57,000 nucleotides of DNA from Cristatella mucedo (GCA_009760855.2 WPIO01000011.1:3008001-3065000); one strand, 5' to 3'. Positions 16,706-28,780 are shown, counted from the stretch's first letter. The notes: generated by a model from the sequence alone, not told the origin. Translations and numbers: made by a program.

Positions 16706-17026
16706 TCGCCCTCATCCTACTCAGGCGATGCTGTAAGTATAGGAACTAGGCAAAAAGCCACAGGCGCCACAGCTTTTTCTGCAGATTTAGCGAGGTGATG
16801 CTGAAGTGGCTGATTTGGGCCACTTTCCTCTCTCCTCTTTTTCTCTTTTTCTCTATTTCTCTCTCTCTCTCTCCTCTCTCTCCACTGGCTTTGTACTTTG
16901 TGCTTCCGACGCGGACTAGGATCTCGAGGCTGTAGACAGTGGGATTTCCCACAGGCGAGCTACAAATCATCCCCGCGATCTGGCAAAACGATTCCGATTC
17001 CTCTACTGTCCATATCACCATACCGG

Positions 17027-17029
<3 letters not shown>

Positions 17030-17124
<95 letters not shown>
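17030..17124. repeat. (AC)n-(AT)n compound microsatellite
   Basis: About 70 bases of AC dinucleotide followed directly by 24 bases of AT dinucleotide. Confidence 0.95.
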
Positions 17125-18123
17125 TCGTGCTCGCGGTCGCTGCCTGCAGCCTCATGTCTTGGCGCCACTTGAAACCCGGTTTAATTGTGTTATTACCTTG
17201 TTATCTGTTCAGTTACCAGAAGGCTGACACGCGCACGGGCACGCACGGGCGCACGCACATGCATGCACTCAGCCATACGCGCTCCCTCGCCTTTTCCTCG
17301 CCGCCGCCTACTGAAAAAATGGTCGATTACGTTGCAACTGGGTTCATTGGCCTTGCAGCTGAGGTCTATCCGAGCGTTTATTCCGTGAGAAGAAGAAGGA
17401 ACTCACGCTTCTGGCTGACACTCTTTGACATTGTCCTTGAGGCTAAAAATAGCTCAAGAGAGAACGGCTGCCGCTGGTGACGAATAAGAAACGGCCTCAA
17501 TGCAGCGCATTGTCGCTCGTTGTTAGCTGCAAGCGGCGCTGCGCAGCTATAGCTACCGGGGGCTCTTAACAAACCAAACAAGCCGTGTATGTTCGGACGA
17601 ACGTACACGGCTCGGCACCGGGCCATTGTCGAACCAGTGCAGTTTGAAAAGGATATTGTAAGAGGAAATACGAGAGATGAGCGACCGTTTCGGGCTCTTG
17701 TTTGCGTTGCCCGCCAGTGCGGCGGCGGGGGCAATGGAAGGCCAATGTAAGGTCAGCAGCGCCTAACAATTGCGCATACAAGCGAGCGCCACTCGCTGCT
17801 GCTGCGGCGGCGGCGTGCGATGCTGAGACGCGCCGCCGGGACCCTGGACAGAAAACGTGAAAGGTTCGCGTTCGCGCGCCGCCGTCGCCGCCTCGCTCCG
17901 GCGGCAGCTTTCTCGTGGACCGAAGCCAGCGCGTCGGCGCACGCGCGGCGGCGACGCGCTGCGTGCGGCGACGCCCTTAGCCAGCCGATAGCGTCCAACA
18001 CAGACAGGGCAACATTCCCGCCAAAGCTCGACACCTCATTGCCATTCACGGCGGTAGCTCCTAGCGCGCCCGTGAGACGTAAAAAGGAGCAGAGTGAGGG
18101 AGCGGGAGATATAGACGATTAGC
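17125..18123. other. GC-rich island, no gene assigned
   Basis: From about 17700 to 18080 the sequence is strongly CpG-rich with Arg/Ala-rich open frames on both strands, as expected from composition alone. A 100-codon plus-strand frame from ATG at 17820 to 18122 ends in a less biased segment, but there is no recognisable domain. It could be a promoter or first-exon region. Confidence 0.3.
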
Positions 18124-18138
18124 TGAGAGAGAAGCAGA

Positions 18139-18171
<33 letters not shown>

Positions 18172-18298
18172 TGTGAGAGAGAAAGAGTGAGAGAGAGAAA
18201 GTGTGAGAGACTGTGAGAGAGAGAGTGAGAGAGAGAGAGTGTGTGAGAGAGAGTGTGAGAGAGAAAGAGTGTGCGAGAGAGAGATAGAGAGAGAGAGG
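18124..18298. repeat. degenerate (GA)n with GTGAGA interruptions
   Basis: Purine-rich array in which GAGA runs are interrupted by GTGAGA and GAAAGA at irregular intervals. Confidence 0.9.
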
Positions 18299-18982
18299 GG
18301 GTCCTAAAACCCAGTGACAATTCCCCCGGGAGGCTCATGCTTTGGCTACAGCGAGCGAGTGCGTATTTTGCACGTGACCAAATTAGGCGCTCCCGAATGG
18401 AATGCAGCCGCCCGGCTCGTTCGTTTGGCTATCTAAAAGCTTCATTCTTGCAGCTATTTCCCGTCGCTGGCGCTTCCAGTGAAACCGTCTTTTCTCGGCC
18501 GTCCGCCAAGCGGCGGGGTACTGCGCTTTCGGGCGAACGTCCGTCTGGACTGTGACCCGCCCGGACGCGGCGTTCGCGGCGGACGCCGGCCGCGCGCCGG
18601 GGCATCTACGCTGCAGACGGCAGACACTTGACTCCGCGCGCGCAGGGTGCCCGTCTGCAGCGGGAGCTGCGAGGGCTGCGCTTTGCTGACGCTTGCCACC
18701 CGCAAGCACCCGGCCGAGCTCATCCGCGCGGCGGAGGCGTAGGAGGCGGCGATGCCTCCGCCTCTCCAGTTTCAGCAGCACATTGGCGAGCTGAGCCGCA
18801 GGCTGCAGCGGCCGCGCCTAGTCCGAGGGCAGAGCAGAGCGCACCCTGCGAGAGGTCAACGTGCTTCTCTTCCTGAGGCCCAGACTTCTTCTCTTCCTGG
18901 CGCCCAGACTGGAAAGGCTAGCTCGTGCCGGTGGTAGCGGGTACCGCAACGTGACGATCGGCAGTTGCGGCACTAACATACT
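18299..18982. other. GC-rich island, no gene assigned
   Basis: CpG-dense between about 18480 and 18860, bounded by GA arrays on both sides. Overlapping open frames on both strands reflect base composition. No domain, start context or splice pair convinces me. Confidence 0.3.
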
Positions 18983-19018
<36 letters not shown>

Positions 19019-19051
19019 ACGCACACACACGCGCGCACGCGCACACACACG

Positions 19052-19103
<52 letters not shown>

Positions 19104-19620
19104 GAGAGAGAGAGGCAGAAAGAGAGAGAGAGATAGAGAGAGGGGGTGAAGGACTGATAGACGGATACCTCGATAGCTAGCTAGCTACCTAGCTAGCTAG
19201 ATAGATAGATAGGTGGATAGCGGGTATGTGTATAGATTAATAGGTGTATAGATGAATAGGTGAATAGACGGTTAGATAAGTATAAAATTGACTGATTGAT
19301 AGATAGATAGACTGATTGACAGACCGACGGGTGGATGGGTAGATAGATAAGATATATAGATAAGATAGATCCCTATATAGACTGATTGATTGATAGCGAG
19401 AGATAGACAAAGGGAGAGAGAGAGAGAGAGAGAGGGGGAGAAAGAGAGACAGAGAGAGGCATAGAGTGAGAGAGACAGAGAGAGGCAGAGAGTGAGAGGG
19501 ACAGAGAGAGGCAGAGAGTGACAGGGAGACAGAGAGGCAGAGAGAGGCAGAGAGAGAGAGACAGAGAGTGACAGAGAGAGGCGGAGAGTGACAGAGAGAC
19601 AGAGGGGGAAAGAAGAGAAA
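18983..19620. repeat. compound microsatellite field (GA, CA/CG, TA, GATA, GACA)
   Basis: In order: (GA)n at 18984..19012, CA/CG-rich at 19014..19090, (TA)n at about 19090..19103, (GA)n to 19142, a degenerate GATA/GATT-type tetranucleotide field at about 19150..19400, then GA with CAGAGA interruptions to 19610. Five repeat types stand side by side in 640 bases. Confidence 0.9.
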
Positions 19621-20585
19621 ACACGGAGATGCCGAGCAGGCGCAGTCGACGATCGATCGGCTACGGCTTCAGACTTTCTATCGAAAGACGGCTACGGCGG
19701 AATTTCGACAGTCGTTCTAGTGCTGAAATGCTACCCTGAGAGACAGCGGCGTGCGAGACGAGCGGCATGTGCGGGCGCCAGGCTTTGTTGGATTCGCTCT
19801 CTTCGAACCACACTTCGCCCTGAGCCGCCGTGCTGAGCCTCGGGGGCTCCTCGCCGTGCGTCCCACCGAGCGCAGCCGTCGCGCTGCACCGCCGCGCGGC
19901 GGCTGGCCCGTCGGGTCAAAGTCTACCGTTAACTCGACGCCTGGCACGCGGATGAAGTTTCCTTATTTGCTTTTGCTGCCGCGAGATATATACGATCTCT
20001 TTCTCTCGCGGGGCGACGGCGACGGGTCGGAACTCGGGGGGGGGGGGCTGGCGCTTCGGAGCGCCGCCTCGGTCGCCCGCACCCCGAAGCGGCGGGGGCG
20101 CTGGCGCTGCGGACTCCCACGATCGCCTCGCAGGGCACCGCCGGACCGCCTGGTGGCCAGCTCCACTGTTGGACTTCGAGTTCACTTGTGTCCGGCTGAG
20201 CCGGCCGTGCTTCGCGAAACCGGTCAGACTCTCGAGTGCTGCACTCGGGCCTGTAGCGCCTACGCGGTCCCGACGAAGCGTGAAGCGACGAACCGCGCCC
20301 GACGGATCGCTCAGGCAGCACAACTCTCCAACTCTCCGCAGGTTCGCAAAGGCCTCAGAAGTGTTTTTCGAACGCGACCTCACTCGGACCGGTACGAAAT
20401 GGCCGATTGCTTTAGCACCCCTGCCTCGACCCATATATATGCAATCCATTTCATCAGACCTAGCCATAAATATGGATCAAAGGGCCAGGCCGTAAACGGA
20501 GTGTAAACCCCACATTCACTAAAAATCACCCAAATCGCCAACGCACGAACATCGCGAGCCACACTGAGGGAAAGAAGGAAATATT
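19621..20585. other. GC-rich stretch, no gene assigned
   Basis: Long overlapping frames on both strands between 19720 and 20500 are Arg/Ala/Pro-rich and match nothing I know. A G10 homopolymer lies at about 20037..20047. No gene is called. Confidence 0.3.
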
Positions 20586-20757
20586 AGCTGACTTAATGGT
20601 CTCATTTGTATTGCGGCAGAAGAGCCTTGACGGCTATCACTACCCTTTACACTTGGAAATTAGGGATCGCTGACTTCGGGATTCGAACCCACGACCTCAG
20701 TCGTGAAGAGCGAGCACCTTACCGCCCGGGCTATCACGGCCCAGGAGCGCTCGCTGT
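20586..20757 (-). mobile_element. SINE-2 copy (minus strand)
   Basis: On the minus strand the head (GCCGTGATAGCCCGGGCGGT then AAGGTGCTC) leads to the B box GGGTTCGAATCC, then AGTGATAGCCGTCAAGGCTC and a terminal …AAGTCAGCTAAT. All blocks line up in order with the copies at 41.5 and 46.6 kb. It is tRNA-like but not a functional tRNA gene. Confidence 0.7.
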
Positions 20758-21049
20758 TCACGTCGGTCGCGTACGGTATCGGAATCCGGCCTTCAGCATA
20801 TACTTTAAAACGAAATCGGTAGCTCCAATAGGTAGAAATGCGATCCTCCAAAAATCGGCGATAGGAGAAAAGGTATCTGCTTGAGCTATCGACAATAGAC
20901 GACGTAATGGACTCCAGTGTTTGTGCAGCACCCGTAGAGAACTAGATATCGTTCTGGGAGCTTTGAGTATGCTAGAAAGGAAGCACGTCGCATGAATAGC
21001 TATAGCGTGCACAATTTTATCGCGCTTATAATTCTAATAATAACAATAA

Positions 21050-21720
21050 TGATAATAGGTTTGCATAGCGCCCTCGGAGAACTTAATCTGTTTCTAGACT
21101 TGTAAAGCCGATGAAGAAAACTCGCACAGCAGTCCGGAGCAAATGCTGCCAGGAAAAGGGGGTGGGGGTATCGTCTCCGTTTTAAAAAACCGTCAAGTCT
21201 GGGATGTCACGATGGCAGTCTTTTGGTAGAGCTGACTTCAGTAGTAAACACAGAAGGCAAGCTATTCAGGCGATCTGCTGCTCGTTAAATGCACGGCTAA
21301 ACGATTTAAGTCAGAGGAGCAGATCGTATGGTGCTTGGAGGGGGCTGGCGGGGGTTTCAGATAGGTAACCCGGAGCATGAAAAAAGTAAGACCTCAAAAC
21401 TGAGTGCCAGGAACTGGAAGTCAACAGAAGCGTCGGTCGGGAGCCTGTTCAGGCTAGCGAGAGGCCTATGTGTTATGGTGGCTGTGACATTCACGACAAA
21501 CAAGCCTAGCCGCACGGTTTAGCACTATTGCAACCATCTTATTGCACAGGCAGGAAGACGTGTAAAGGTGCGTGCAATGGACGTATTGGTGGAATGTCAC
21601 ATGTACCATCCAGCTTGTCTGCAGTATGCGTATCTAACCAACATGGACTAGGCTGGCGTCTTCAAATCCTTAAAGCGTTAGAGGTGCGCACCAAAGCTCT
21701 TAATGGAGCGGCGACAGCCG
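21050..21720 (-). mobile_element. LINE-A fragment, 3' half
   Basis: On the minus strand this ends with the LINE-A tail block (TCTAGAAACAGATTAAGTTC, TCCGAGGGCGCTATGC, then ATT-rich) at 21030..21095. Upstream, short stretches match the copy at 27.5 kb: the CACGACAAACAAGCCTAGCC region, the TTGCACAGGCAGGAAGAC region and the CAGATCGTATGGTGCTTGG region. It is heavily diverged with internal rearrangement and no open frame. Confidence 0.6.
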
Positions 21721-22978
21721 ATGGCGAACCGAAGCTGAGGCTCTAAGAGTTCAAGGTCTCGCCTAAGAGTTCAAGGTCTAACCCGAGGCTAGACTCGTAC
21801 CGCGTAAAGCCACGTAAGCATTAATAGTAACCCGATGCGAATTCCCTCGGTTTGAAAAAAACAATCGCTCGCCGTCCTTTGCTCTCCCTCGAGGACGGTT
21901 CGGCAACGGACGGCGCTTAACTTTGATCGTCCGCTCCAGGACCTGAGCGCGAGGACCCGCACGTCCCCGGAAATCTTGAGCAGCACGTGCGGCCGCCCGC
22001 CCGCCGCTGCGCTGCCTCGCTGCCTCGCTGCTCCCTCGGCTCTCGCTCGTCCGGTCATTTTGCCGCCACAAGGCAGCAGCCTGCGGCTGCTCAAATTTTG
22101 GCTGCCAAAAATTTTGGCTGCCAAAATGTCGCGGCTTCGGCGGCACGCCTGACGCGCCCCCTGCCGGTTGCATCCGCCATCCTCCGACGAGCGACTTGCC
22201 GCGGTGGCCTGCCCGTCGTCGTCGTCGTCGTCGTCATGCCACCTCGGACTGGAGCGTGCAAGCTGCTGCTGCTGCGGCGACGGCGGCGGTGGAGCCAGGG
22301 CGAGAGAGACGCGAAGCCCGAGTGAAGAAGAGTCTGGAGCGTGCGGCGACTAGACAGTGGGGGGGGGGGAGCGGAGACGAGGCTCTCATCTAATTGGCGA
22401 TGCTGTGGTGCAATCGCCAGCGTAGCGCCCGCTCAGTCCGGCTTTTCGGAGCTGCAGACGGAGACGCAGAGCAACGAGGCACGAGAGCACACCTTGCTCA
22501 TGAAGCCGCAAGGCGTCACGAACGATTCGAGACGGGGATGGGCTGGGGATGCGAAAGCAGCAGGGGGAGGGTAGGCAAGCAGGAGAATGCCGGTGGCCAG
22601 CTTCGATTGCTGAGCCATTGCCATCTCAAGCAGAGCAGCAAACAGCAAGCGAATCTCCAGGCCTCCTCGCAGTCGGACTGCCGGATGCGGACCGCCGGAT
22701 GTGGCTTCTCCAAATTGGGGGGGGGAGAGAGAGGCGCGCCATGCGGCGCCTCTCGGCGTCAAGCGAGCGCGTGGCAGATGCTCGGGCGGGGAGGGGGGCG
22801 AGTCGCTCGCGTCGCGTCCCTTGAGTCGTTCGTCGCCGGATTGGGCACGCCCCTCGCAGTGGCGGCTTGTCCTTTCCGCCGCCGGCCAAGAAGGAGAGGA
22901 GCGCGGCGTAAATCAGAGCACGAATCGACCGGACGAACGCTTTGGAAGCAGCGCTGGCGTTAACTTCGTGTGTGCATA
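21721..22978. other. GC-rich island, no gene assigned
   Basis: From about 21880 to 22930 the DNA is CpG-rich, with a GTC trinucleotide run at about 22215..22236, a G-run near 22361 and a tandem of about 17 bases (AAATTTTGGCTGCCA-like) at 22093..22128. Frames on both strands are open by composition. No domain is recognised. Confidence 0.3.
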
Positions 22979-23080
22979 GCGCCTAAAGACACTCTCGCCG
23001 GGCGGTTTTACGCGTGCCGCATGGCTCGAGCCCGGGTCATTTACGGCGAGCCTTAAAGCTCTGGGCCAAAGCAACGGCGC
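22979..23080 (-). mobile_element. SINE-1 copy (degenerate, minus strand)
   Basis: Read on the minus strand: GCTTTGGCCCAGAGCTTTAA (A-box remnant), then GGGCTCGAGCC (B box) and a short TTTAGGCGC tail remnant. The middle is CpG-rich and diverged. Confidence 0.45.
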
Positions 23081-23460
23081 GCCGGTGGCGGCGTGTTGGC
23101 GCGCACATTACTGTGAACTCTTCCTCACAGCCTGGTCAGCTAAGACTCGGACGCCATCACGGTGAGTCGAGGGGGTGGGGCTAGCAGCGAGCTGAAGTTG
23201 TATGCCAGGGCCCGGCACTTCCTAGTGCGATACCAAGTAGGATCATACAATCATCAGCTCAGCTTACAGAAGAAAAGATTTAATCTCGCAATTTCCTCCA
23301 CCTCAGACTAGAGTAGGGGCAGACTGTGGTATATGGTATATAGCGAATTGCAGGTTTACCGGGTGATTGCTGCTGAATTCTGAGGTGATGACAGCAAGAA
23401 ATAATGGCAGGGAAAGAAAGAACTCGGGAGTTCCAAGGAAAGGGAGGGAGGAGGAGAAAA

Positions 23461-23462
23461 GG

Positions 23463-23551
<89 letters not shown>
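23461..23551. repeat. (GA)n microsatellite
   Basis: About 90 bases of GA repeats with a few GGAGA interruptions at the left end. Confidence 0.95.
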
Positions 23552-23555
<4 letters not shown>

Positions 23556-24494
23556 GAAGACCACTCACTACCTTTGAAGTTCTCAAAGGAGCTCTATAAA
23601 CGAGCTCTACCAGCGTCAGCGTCGTCCTTGATCGACGATACGGTACGGCGCAGGTACAGCGGTTGGTCGGCTATGTGCAGGTACAGCCGTTGAGCAGGTT
23701 GGCCAGCGCAATTGGCAAGCTTCTCGGACGACCACAGGTGCATGCAGAGGGCGCAGGAGACCGAAAACCGCAGCAAAACTGGGCAGTTTTCAGCGGCCGC
23801 CGCCACCGCTCTCCCGAAGTTCGTGGCTGTTCCCGACGCTGGTTCGCTCGCTGCCGCGTCCGCTGCCCGAAGCTCGAACTCGCTTTCGCTTTCTCTGCTT
23901 TTCGCCGCTGCCCCGCCGCCGCCTCCGCCCGGAGCGCCCGACTCGCGGTCTGCCCGTTCAGCGCCTGCCCATCGCATGCGTCCGTTGTCTCACGGCATCT
24001 GATTTCAGCGAGCCTGGCGTCGGCGCCGGGCGTCGGCGCCGACGCCGGGCGCCGCCGCTCAATGCCGCTTCCTGGAACTCGGCTGCAGACAAGTCCCATC
24101 GACGAAAGGACGCACTTGATCTTTTTCGCAGCTGGGTCTATCGCAGCTTCGGTTGGGCAGTTCGAGAGCAGAGTTCGAGTCGGCGGTGGCGGCCTCACGC
24201 TGGGCGCTCGTCGTCGTCGTAGCCCAGCTCGCGCCAAGCAGCGTGCGTTGCTGCCTCTCAACACAACGGAGCTCCTTCTCCGAAGTCGTCGAAGAAGCGG
24301 ACGTAGCGTCGCATTGCAGCCCCGCGTTCAAGCGTTCAAGCTGCGTTCAATGCGCTCCAACTCGAGCTGCCTAAAGATCCTGATTCTCGTTCCGATTGTC
24401 CTAGCGGTTGCTGCTAAGCGTTTCTGTTGTGCAGGTTGTAGATTTGAATCTTGCTTGTGATAGAGTATTTTGTTGGCGAATACATGGCGATAAT
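23552..24494. other. GC-rich island, no gene assigned
   Basis: From 23700 to 24350 it is CpG-rich. A 265-codon plus-strand frame (23663..24460) and a 197-codon minus-strand frame overlap over most of it. Neither shows a recognisable motif, and both being open argues for composition. A GGCGTCGGCGCCGACGCC imperfect palindrome sits at about 24027..24046. Confidence 0.3.
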
Positions 24495-25740
24495 CATGCA
24501 TCTGCATAGCGCCATCAGAAAGCTAAATCTCTTTCTAGGGTATTTACATATATGCTGCACAGGAAGCAAATCAATCTGATTAGTGCCACAACACGCCCAG
24601 TGTCAGCACTTGCACAAGCAAACGAAGAAGAATGCACACAAGAACTCAGCAATTGCTGCAAGGAGCAGGTGCATTTTTTACTTATATTTAAACGTCGTCA
24701 AGTCGGGGAATGTCGTGACGTCAGTTGGGAATGGGCTCCAGGCTTTGGGAGCATACGAACTTAAGGCTAGGTCTCCGAAGGATTTAAGGTTGGTGCTAGA
24801 AACAGCTACGAATGCGTACCGAAAGCCGCTTAGGCTGTGAGAGCGCTACACAAACTCTCCTGCGTTACACCCACGTGGTCTTTATGACTTTGTGGAGTTA
24901 TAGACGGAGATACATTACATTCCATTACATTACACGATTTTGAGTCAGAAGAGCGGGCGGTACGGTGCCTCTCTTGATTGGGTTGTAGCGAGAACAGGTC
25001 GGCCGCAATAGGCGGAGCCTAAAACTGGGTGACACCAGAGCCGTCAGAGCTGTCGATGCACTGCTTCACTGTGAACGTGTGCAGATCGGAAAAAAGTGGC
25101 AACTGGGCATGGCAACTGGGCCGCTCACGATAGACTGCACGCCTGACTGCAGTGTTTTGCACCGCTGGTGGGCGCCGTGTTGCACAGGCTGGAAGACCTT
25201 CAAGTAGTGAGTTACATAAGCCTAGACGGGATGTCGCACATGCGTGGCCTAATTTCGATACGGTATCCCTGTATGAACAATTCGGAATTTTTGAAATGCC
25301 AATTATCTAAAAGTATGCATACTTGGCCTCGGAGCCAACACAGTCGAGTCTTGTGAAAGGTCACTTGTGAAAGGTCACTTTGGAGTCTTGTGAAAGGTCA
25401 CTTTGGAGCAGGACACCCGATTCTGTTCAGATCTCACTGGAGATACGCTTGCGAGCTTTCCAATTTTGAGAGCTAGTTTTTTCAAGTTTCTGACACACGG
25501 TTTGGCCTGAGGAAGTTTGCTGCTGTCCAAATGCGAAAGAAGAGGCAGAAGAAGCCGCGAGGGAGTCGAGAGCTCTCGAGAGTTTGACGCGCTGGAAGGT
25601 TGGGACTAATCGAAGTGCAGGCAGCTCGTTATCTGCATAGAAGTGAAAGCCTTGGTAGTTTTTCTTGGCGATTTGCCACGGCAAGAGGAAAGATATTAAA
25701 CCGCGAAAAGAAACAACATAAATAGCATAGATAGATAGTC
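24495..25740 (-). mobile_element. LINE-A fragment with nested LINE-B insertion
   Basis: On the minus strand, the LINE-A reverse transcriptase remnant (FHFYADN at about 25600..25630, from FYADD) is followed by diverged C-terminal coding sequence. The 3' UTR block (CCTAGAAAGAGATTTAGC then TTTCTGATGGCGCTATGC) lies near 24500..24540. Homology to the copy at 27.5 kb is interrupted at 24805..24935 by a plus-strand LINE-B tail and then resumes. A local tandem of TTGTGAAAGGTCACT units lies at 25353..25405. No frame is intact. Confidence 0.7.
24805..24935 (+). mobile_element. LINE-B 3' fragment nested in LINE-A
   Basis: The segment begins GAATGCGTACCGAAAGCCGC. It continues through a CTTTATGACTTTGTGGAGTT block and ends in an ATTACATTCCATTACATTAC pentamer tail. 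The same order is found at 42.11..42.23 kb, where it forms the 3' end of a LINE coding sequence. It sits in the opposite orientation to the surrounding LINE-A copy, so it inserted after that copy. Confidence 0.7.
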
Positions 25741-26517
25741 CCGGGCTATTCCGTAGATTAGACACTCCTCGGATGATTGTTTCGCGCTGACGTCACTGCT
25801 CTAGAGCCTCTTGCTGAGACAGGACCTAAACTGTGGAGCGTAGTGCCAGCACGATGCACGGGCAATGCGCACGATGCACGATGGGTAAGATGCGCCGGCG
25901 CTAGAGCGTGGGATCTTGGTGATCAACAGTAACAAACACTGCCGAAAGATCAAGCGAAAACTAAAAGAAACTAAAAAAAAAAGACTTTACTTAGGTGGGC
26001 ATTCTTCAGAAGGTCGTGATACACCCGAAGCAACACTGACTGTGGGCAACTGGCTATAATACCTGACTGGAACTGACTTGCTAGATTTGAAGTTTTGATG
26101 CAGGCGATTTTAGCTAGTACAGCTGCCACCACTCTCTTTTTCTCCCTCTCTCTCTCTCTCTTTATCATTTCGCTGTTTTCGCCTCAACACGCTTCGCTCC
26201 GAGCAGCGCCCCCGAGCGGGTGCTCGAGTCGTCGTGAGTCTCGAATCGCCCGCGGATGCGTGGTGGCGGAGCCGGCAGAAAAGCGCCCAGCAGAGCGGCT
26301 CTCCGCTCCGATTCGGTCCCGCGCGTCAAATGTCGTGCTCGCGCCCAGGTCGTGCATTAGTGGATTCGCGAACGCGAGCTCTTCGGCAGATGACGAGTCG
26401 CCGCTGGGCGATCATGATCCGAGCAACAAGCGACCCATCGCTACGGTACTTTTTTTGTACCCTGCTGCCGCTCTCGCATGTCCACTCGCTACGCACGCAT
26501 CCAGCGGGCTTCCTCTA
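25741..26517. other. no gene assigned; weak candidate exon at 26207-26444
   Basis: After a CT run (26141..26162) a frame without stops runs from an AG at 26205..26206 to a GCTACG/GTACTT donor-like site at 26444. Its end reads ADDESPLGDHDPSNKRPIAT, which is less biased than typical noncoding frames. No partner exon is identified, so this is only a hint. Confidence 0.2.
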
Positions 26518-26552
26518 AAATCTCTCTCACTCTGTCTCTGTCTGTCTCTCTT

Positions 26553-26592
<40 letters not shown>

Positions 26593-26746
26593 TCTCTGTC
26601 TCTGTCTGTCTCTGTCTCTGTCTATCTCTGTCTGTCTCTGTCTGTCTGTCTGTCTCTCTCGTCTCTGTCTGTCTGTCTGTCTCTCTGTCTCTGTCTCTGT
26701 GTGTGTGTGTGTCTCTCTCTCTCTCTCTCTCTCTCTGACTCTCTCT
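26518..26746. repeat. (CT)n/(CTGT)n/(GT)n compound microsatellite
   Basis: About 230 bases of CT with CTGT-type interruptions and a short GTGT block near 26700..26711. Confidence 0.95.
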
Positions 26747-27094
26747 GCTCTACCATTCTACGAAGCTGTCACGGAAGGCAAGCACGGAAGAGTTTGCGGC
26801 GTCTGCGTGCAAGTCCACCGGCAGCGCGCTGCTTAATAGTTGTTGGACTTGTTAATCTTCCTGACGGCGGCAGAGCTGTCAGTAGAGCTCCAGAGGGCGC
26901 CAGTAGCTGAGCACGCACTGAGCGGAGCGGCGCAGACTGTTGTGCTGCGACGTGGATGCTATCGGATGCTCAGATGTCTTCTTTCGTCACTTTTTTACCA
27001 TTTTTACTATTTACAAGCTTATTTCCGGGGCTTAGGATCTGGCAGGATCTGGCGAGTGGCCCCGAGCCCTAGAGTCGCAGCCCCGGGGCAGCCC
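26747..27094. other. no feature recognised
   Basis: Mixed-composition DNA between a CT array and a SINE, with no defensible gene. Confidence 0.35.
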
Positions 27095-27190
27095 TAGTGC
27101 TGGCTCTTCGCGACTTAAGTCGTGGGTTCAAGTCCTGCTGTGGTTTCGCGTTGGTGATACCAGCCAAGGGTCTTCTGCCGCTATATAAAT
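27095..27190 (+). mobile_element. SINE-2 copy (diverged)
   Basis: A B box (GTGGGTTCAAGTCCTGCTGT) is followed by GTTGGTGATACCAGCCAAGG and GTCTTCTGCCGCTATATAAA. These parallel the GGTGATAGCC and CTCTTCTATCGCTATACAAA blocks of the other SINE-2 copies. Confidence 0.5.
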
Positions 27191-27469
27191 GAGGCCTTTT
27201 TACAAACGTCGTAAAGTCCGGCTCCTTCGTCCGGACAGAACGAGGCCGCAAACGCAGTGCACGTAACGCTGCAAGTCTCACGTGACGCCCGACGAATGCT
27301 GATGATGCCCGAGTCTCTAATAGCCGTAATGCAAGGAGACTTGTAGGTGCAGTACAAATGTACGTAAGTATGGCGCCAGTTGTAGAGCACGGCGGCGGTG
27401 AAGAGCGCTAATCTATCGACACAGCGAGTTCATGTCCGTAATGTAGATAGGTCTATTTGATAGTAATAA

Positions 27470-28380
27470 TAATAATAATAATAATGCACTTGATAAAGCG
27501 CCCTCAGAGAACTCAATCTCTTTCTACGAGCTTCACATTTGCTGCAAAGGAAAATGCAATTGAATGGTGAGTAATATCATGCTTGATAAACATGAATTAC
27601 ATGGTTAGGGGTGACATGCACAGGGTCAGCATGCAAATGTGGTTAGTGGCAGCATGCACAGTGTCAGCACACATAAACACGTGAAGGACGAATCACAGGG
27701 ACCCACTAAATGCTATCCTAGATAGGTGTGTTTTAAAGTTCTTTTTAAATGTGGTCAAGTCAGGAAATGTTGTGACGCAAGTCGGGAGAGATTTCCAGGC
27801 TTTGGGAGCATACGAACTAAATGCACGGTCTCCAAAGGATTTGAGGTTTGTACGAGGTATTGGTAAACTGTTGGATTCCGAAAAGCGGGTGGTACGATGC
27901 TTGGCCATGTGGGGGAGTAGATATGATAGATAGGCTGGAGCCAAACAATGAAGGGACCTAAAAGTGAGCGACAAAACCTTGAAGTTGATCCGTTGCTTGA
28001 CTGGTAGCCATTACAGGTCGGCCAGAAGTGGTGTGATGTGGCAACTGCGACCCCCACGACAGACAAGCCTAGCTGCAGAGTTTTGCACCAGCTATAAGCA
28101 CCTGATTGCACATGCCGGTAGGCCAGCAAGCAGTGAGTTGCAGTAGTCAAGACGGGATGTCACAAATGCATGGACCAACTTAGACGTGGTATCCTTATTT
28201 AAACAAGCCCGAATTTGAGCAATGTTATGTAGCTGAAAGTAGGCAGACTTGACTGTGGAGCTGATGTGGTCGTCTAACGAGAGGTCACTTTATAACATGA
28301 CATCTAGATTTCGAGCTGATTCAACGGGAGATATGCTGGCAGAGCCAATTTTGAGCGTCAACGGAGGGTTATAGGCGTTC
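27470..28380 (-). mobile_element. LINE-A fragment with complete 3' end
   Basis: This is the best-preserved LINE-A 3' end. On the minus strand come the HISS…SAYFQLHNIAQIRACL and FVTSRLDYCNSLLAGLPA region, then (after frameshifts) FGDRAFSSYAPKAWKSLP and TTFPDLTTFKKNFKTHL. A 3' UTR containing two GTGCTGACACTGTGCATG-like units follows. The tail block AGAAAGAGATTGAGTTCTCT, GAGGGCGCTTTATC and an (ATT)n run end at about 27470. Frameshifts and stops make it inactive. Order and spelling place it in the L2/CR1/Rex group. Confidence 0.85.
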
Positions 28381-28780
28381 TACGGTGGCCACGACGTGCA
28401 CCAACGGCTTGGCAGCCTTGAGATCAAATCAACCCAAATGCCTCGAAAAACTGCGGAGACACAACTGATTGCCTACCTCACGGCTCTGCTTTTATGCGGC
28501 CTCAGCCATAGATTGTCGCATAATCAGTTCCTAGCCCTTACATTTTAGGAACCGCGAATAATGCATGTCGGTCATAAGCTAGCGGATTATGTCAGCTGTT
28601 TAATCAGTTACAGTTTATTAAACTTTAGGTGAGATAAGAAGGGAGTGGTTACCATTTGCCACATTTGTAACCTCCCAAAGCATTCGCTTCCATTAGCAAA
28701 TTCTAATTAATACAAGGGTGTGATGATTAAACTTGAGCAGTAAAATGCAAAGGAATAGGCACACTATATTGTCGAGGTTC
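28381..28780. other. no feature recognised
   Basis: AT-rich spacer between the LINE-A copy and the GC-rich island at 28.8 kb. Confidence 0.4.
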
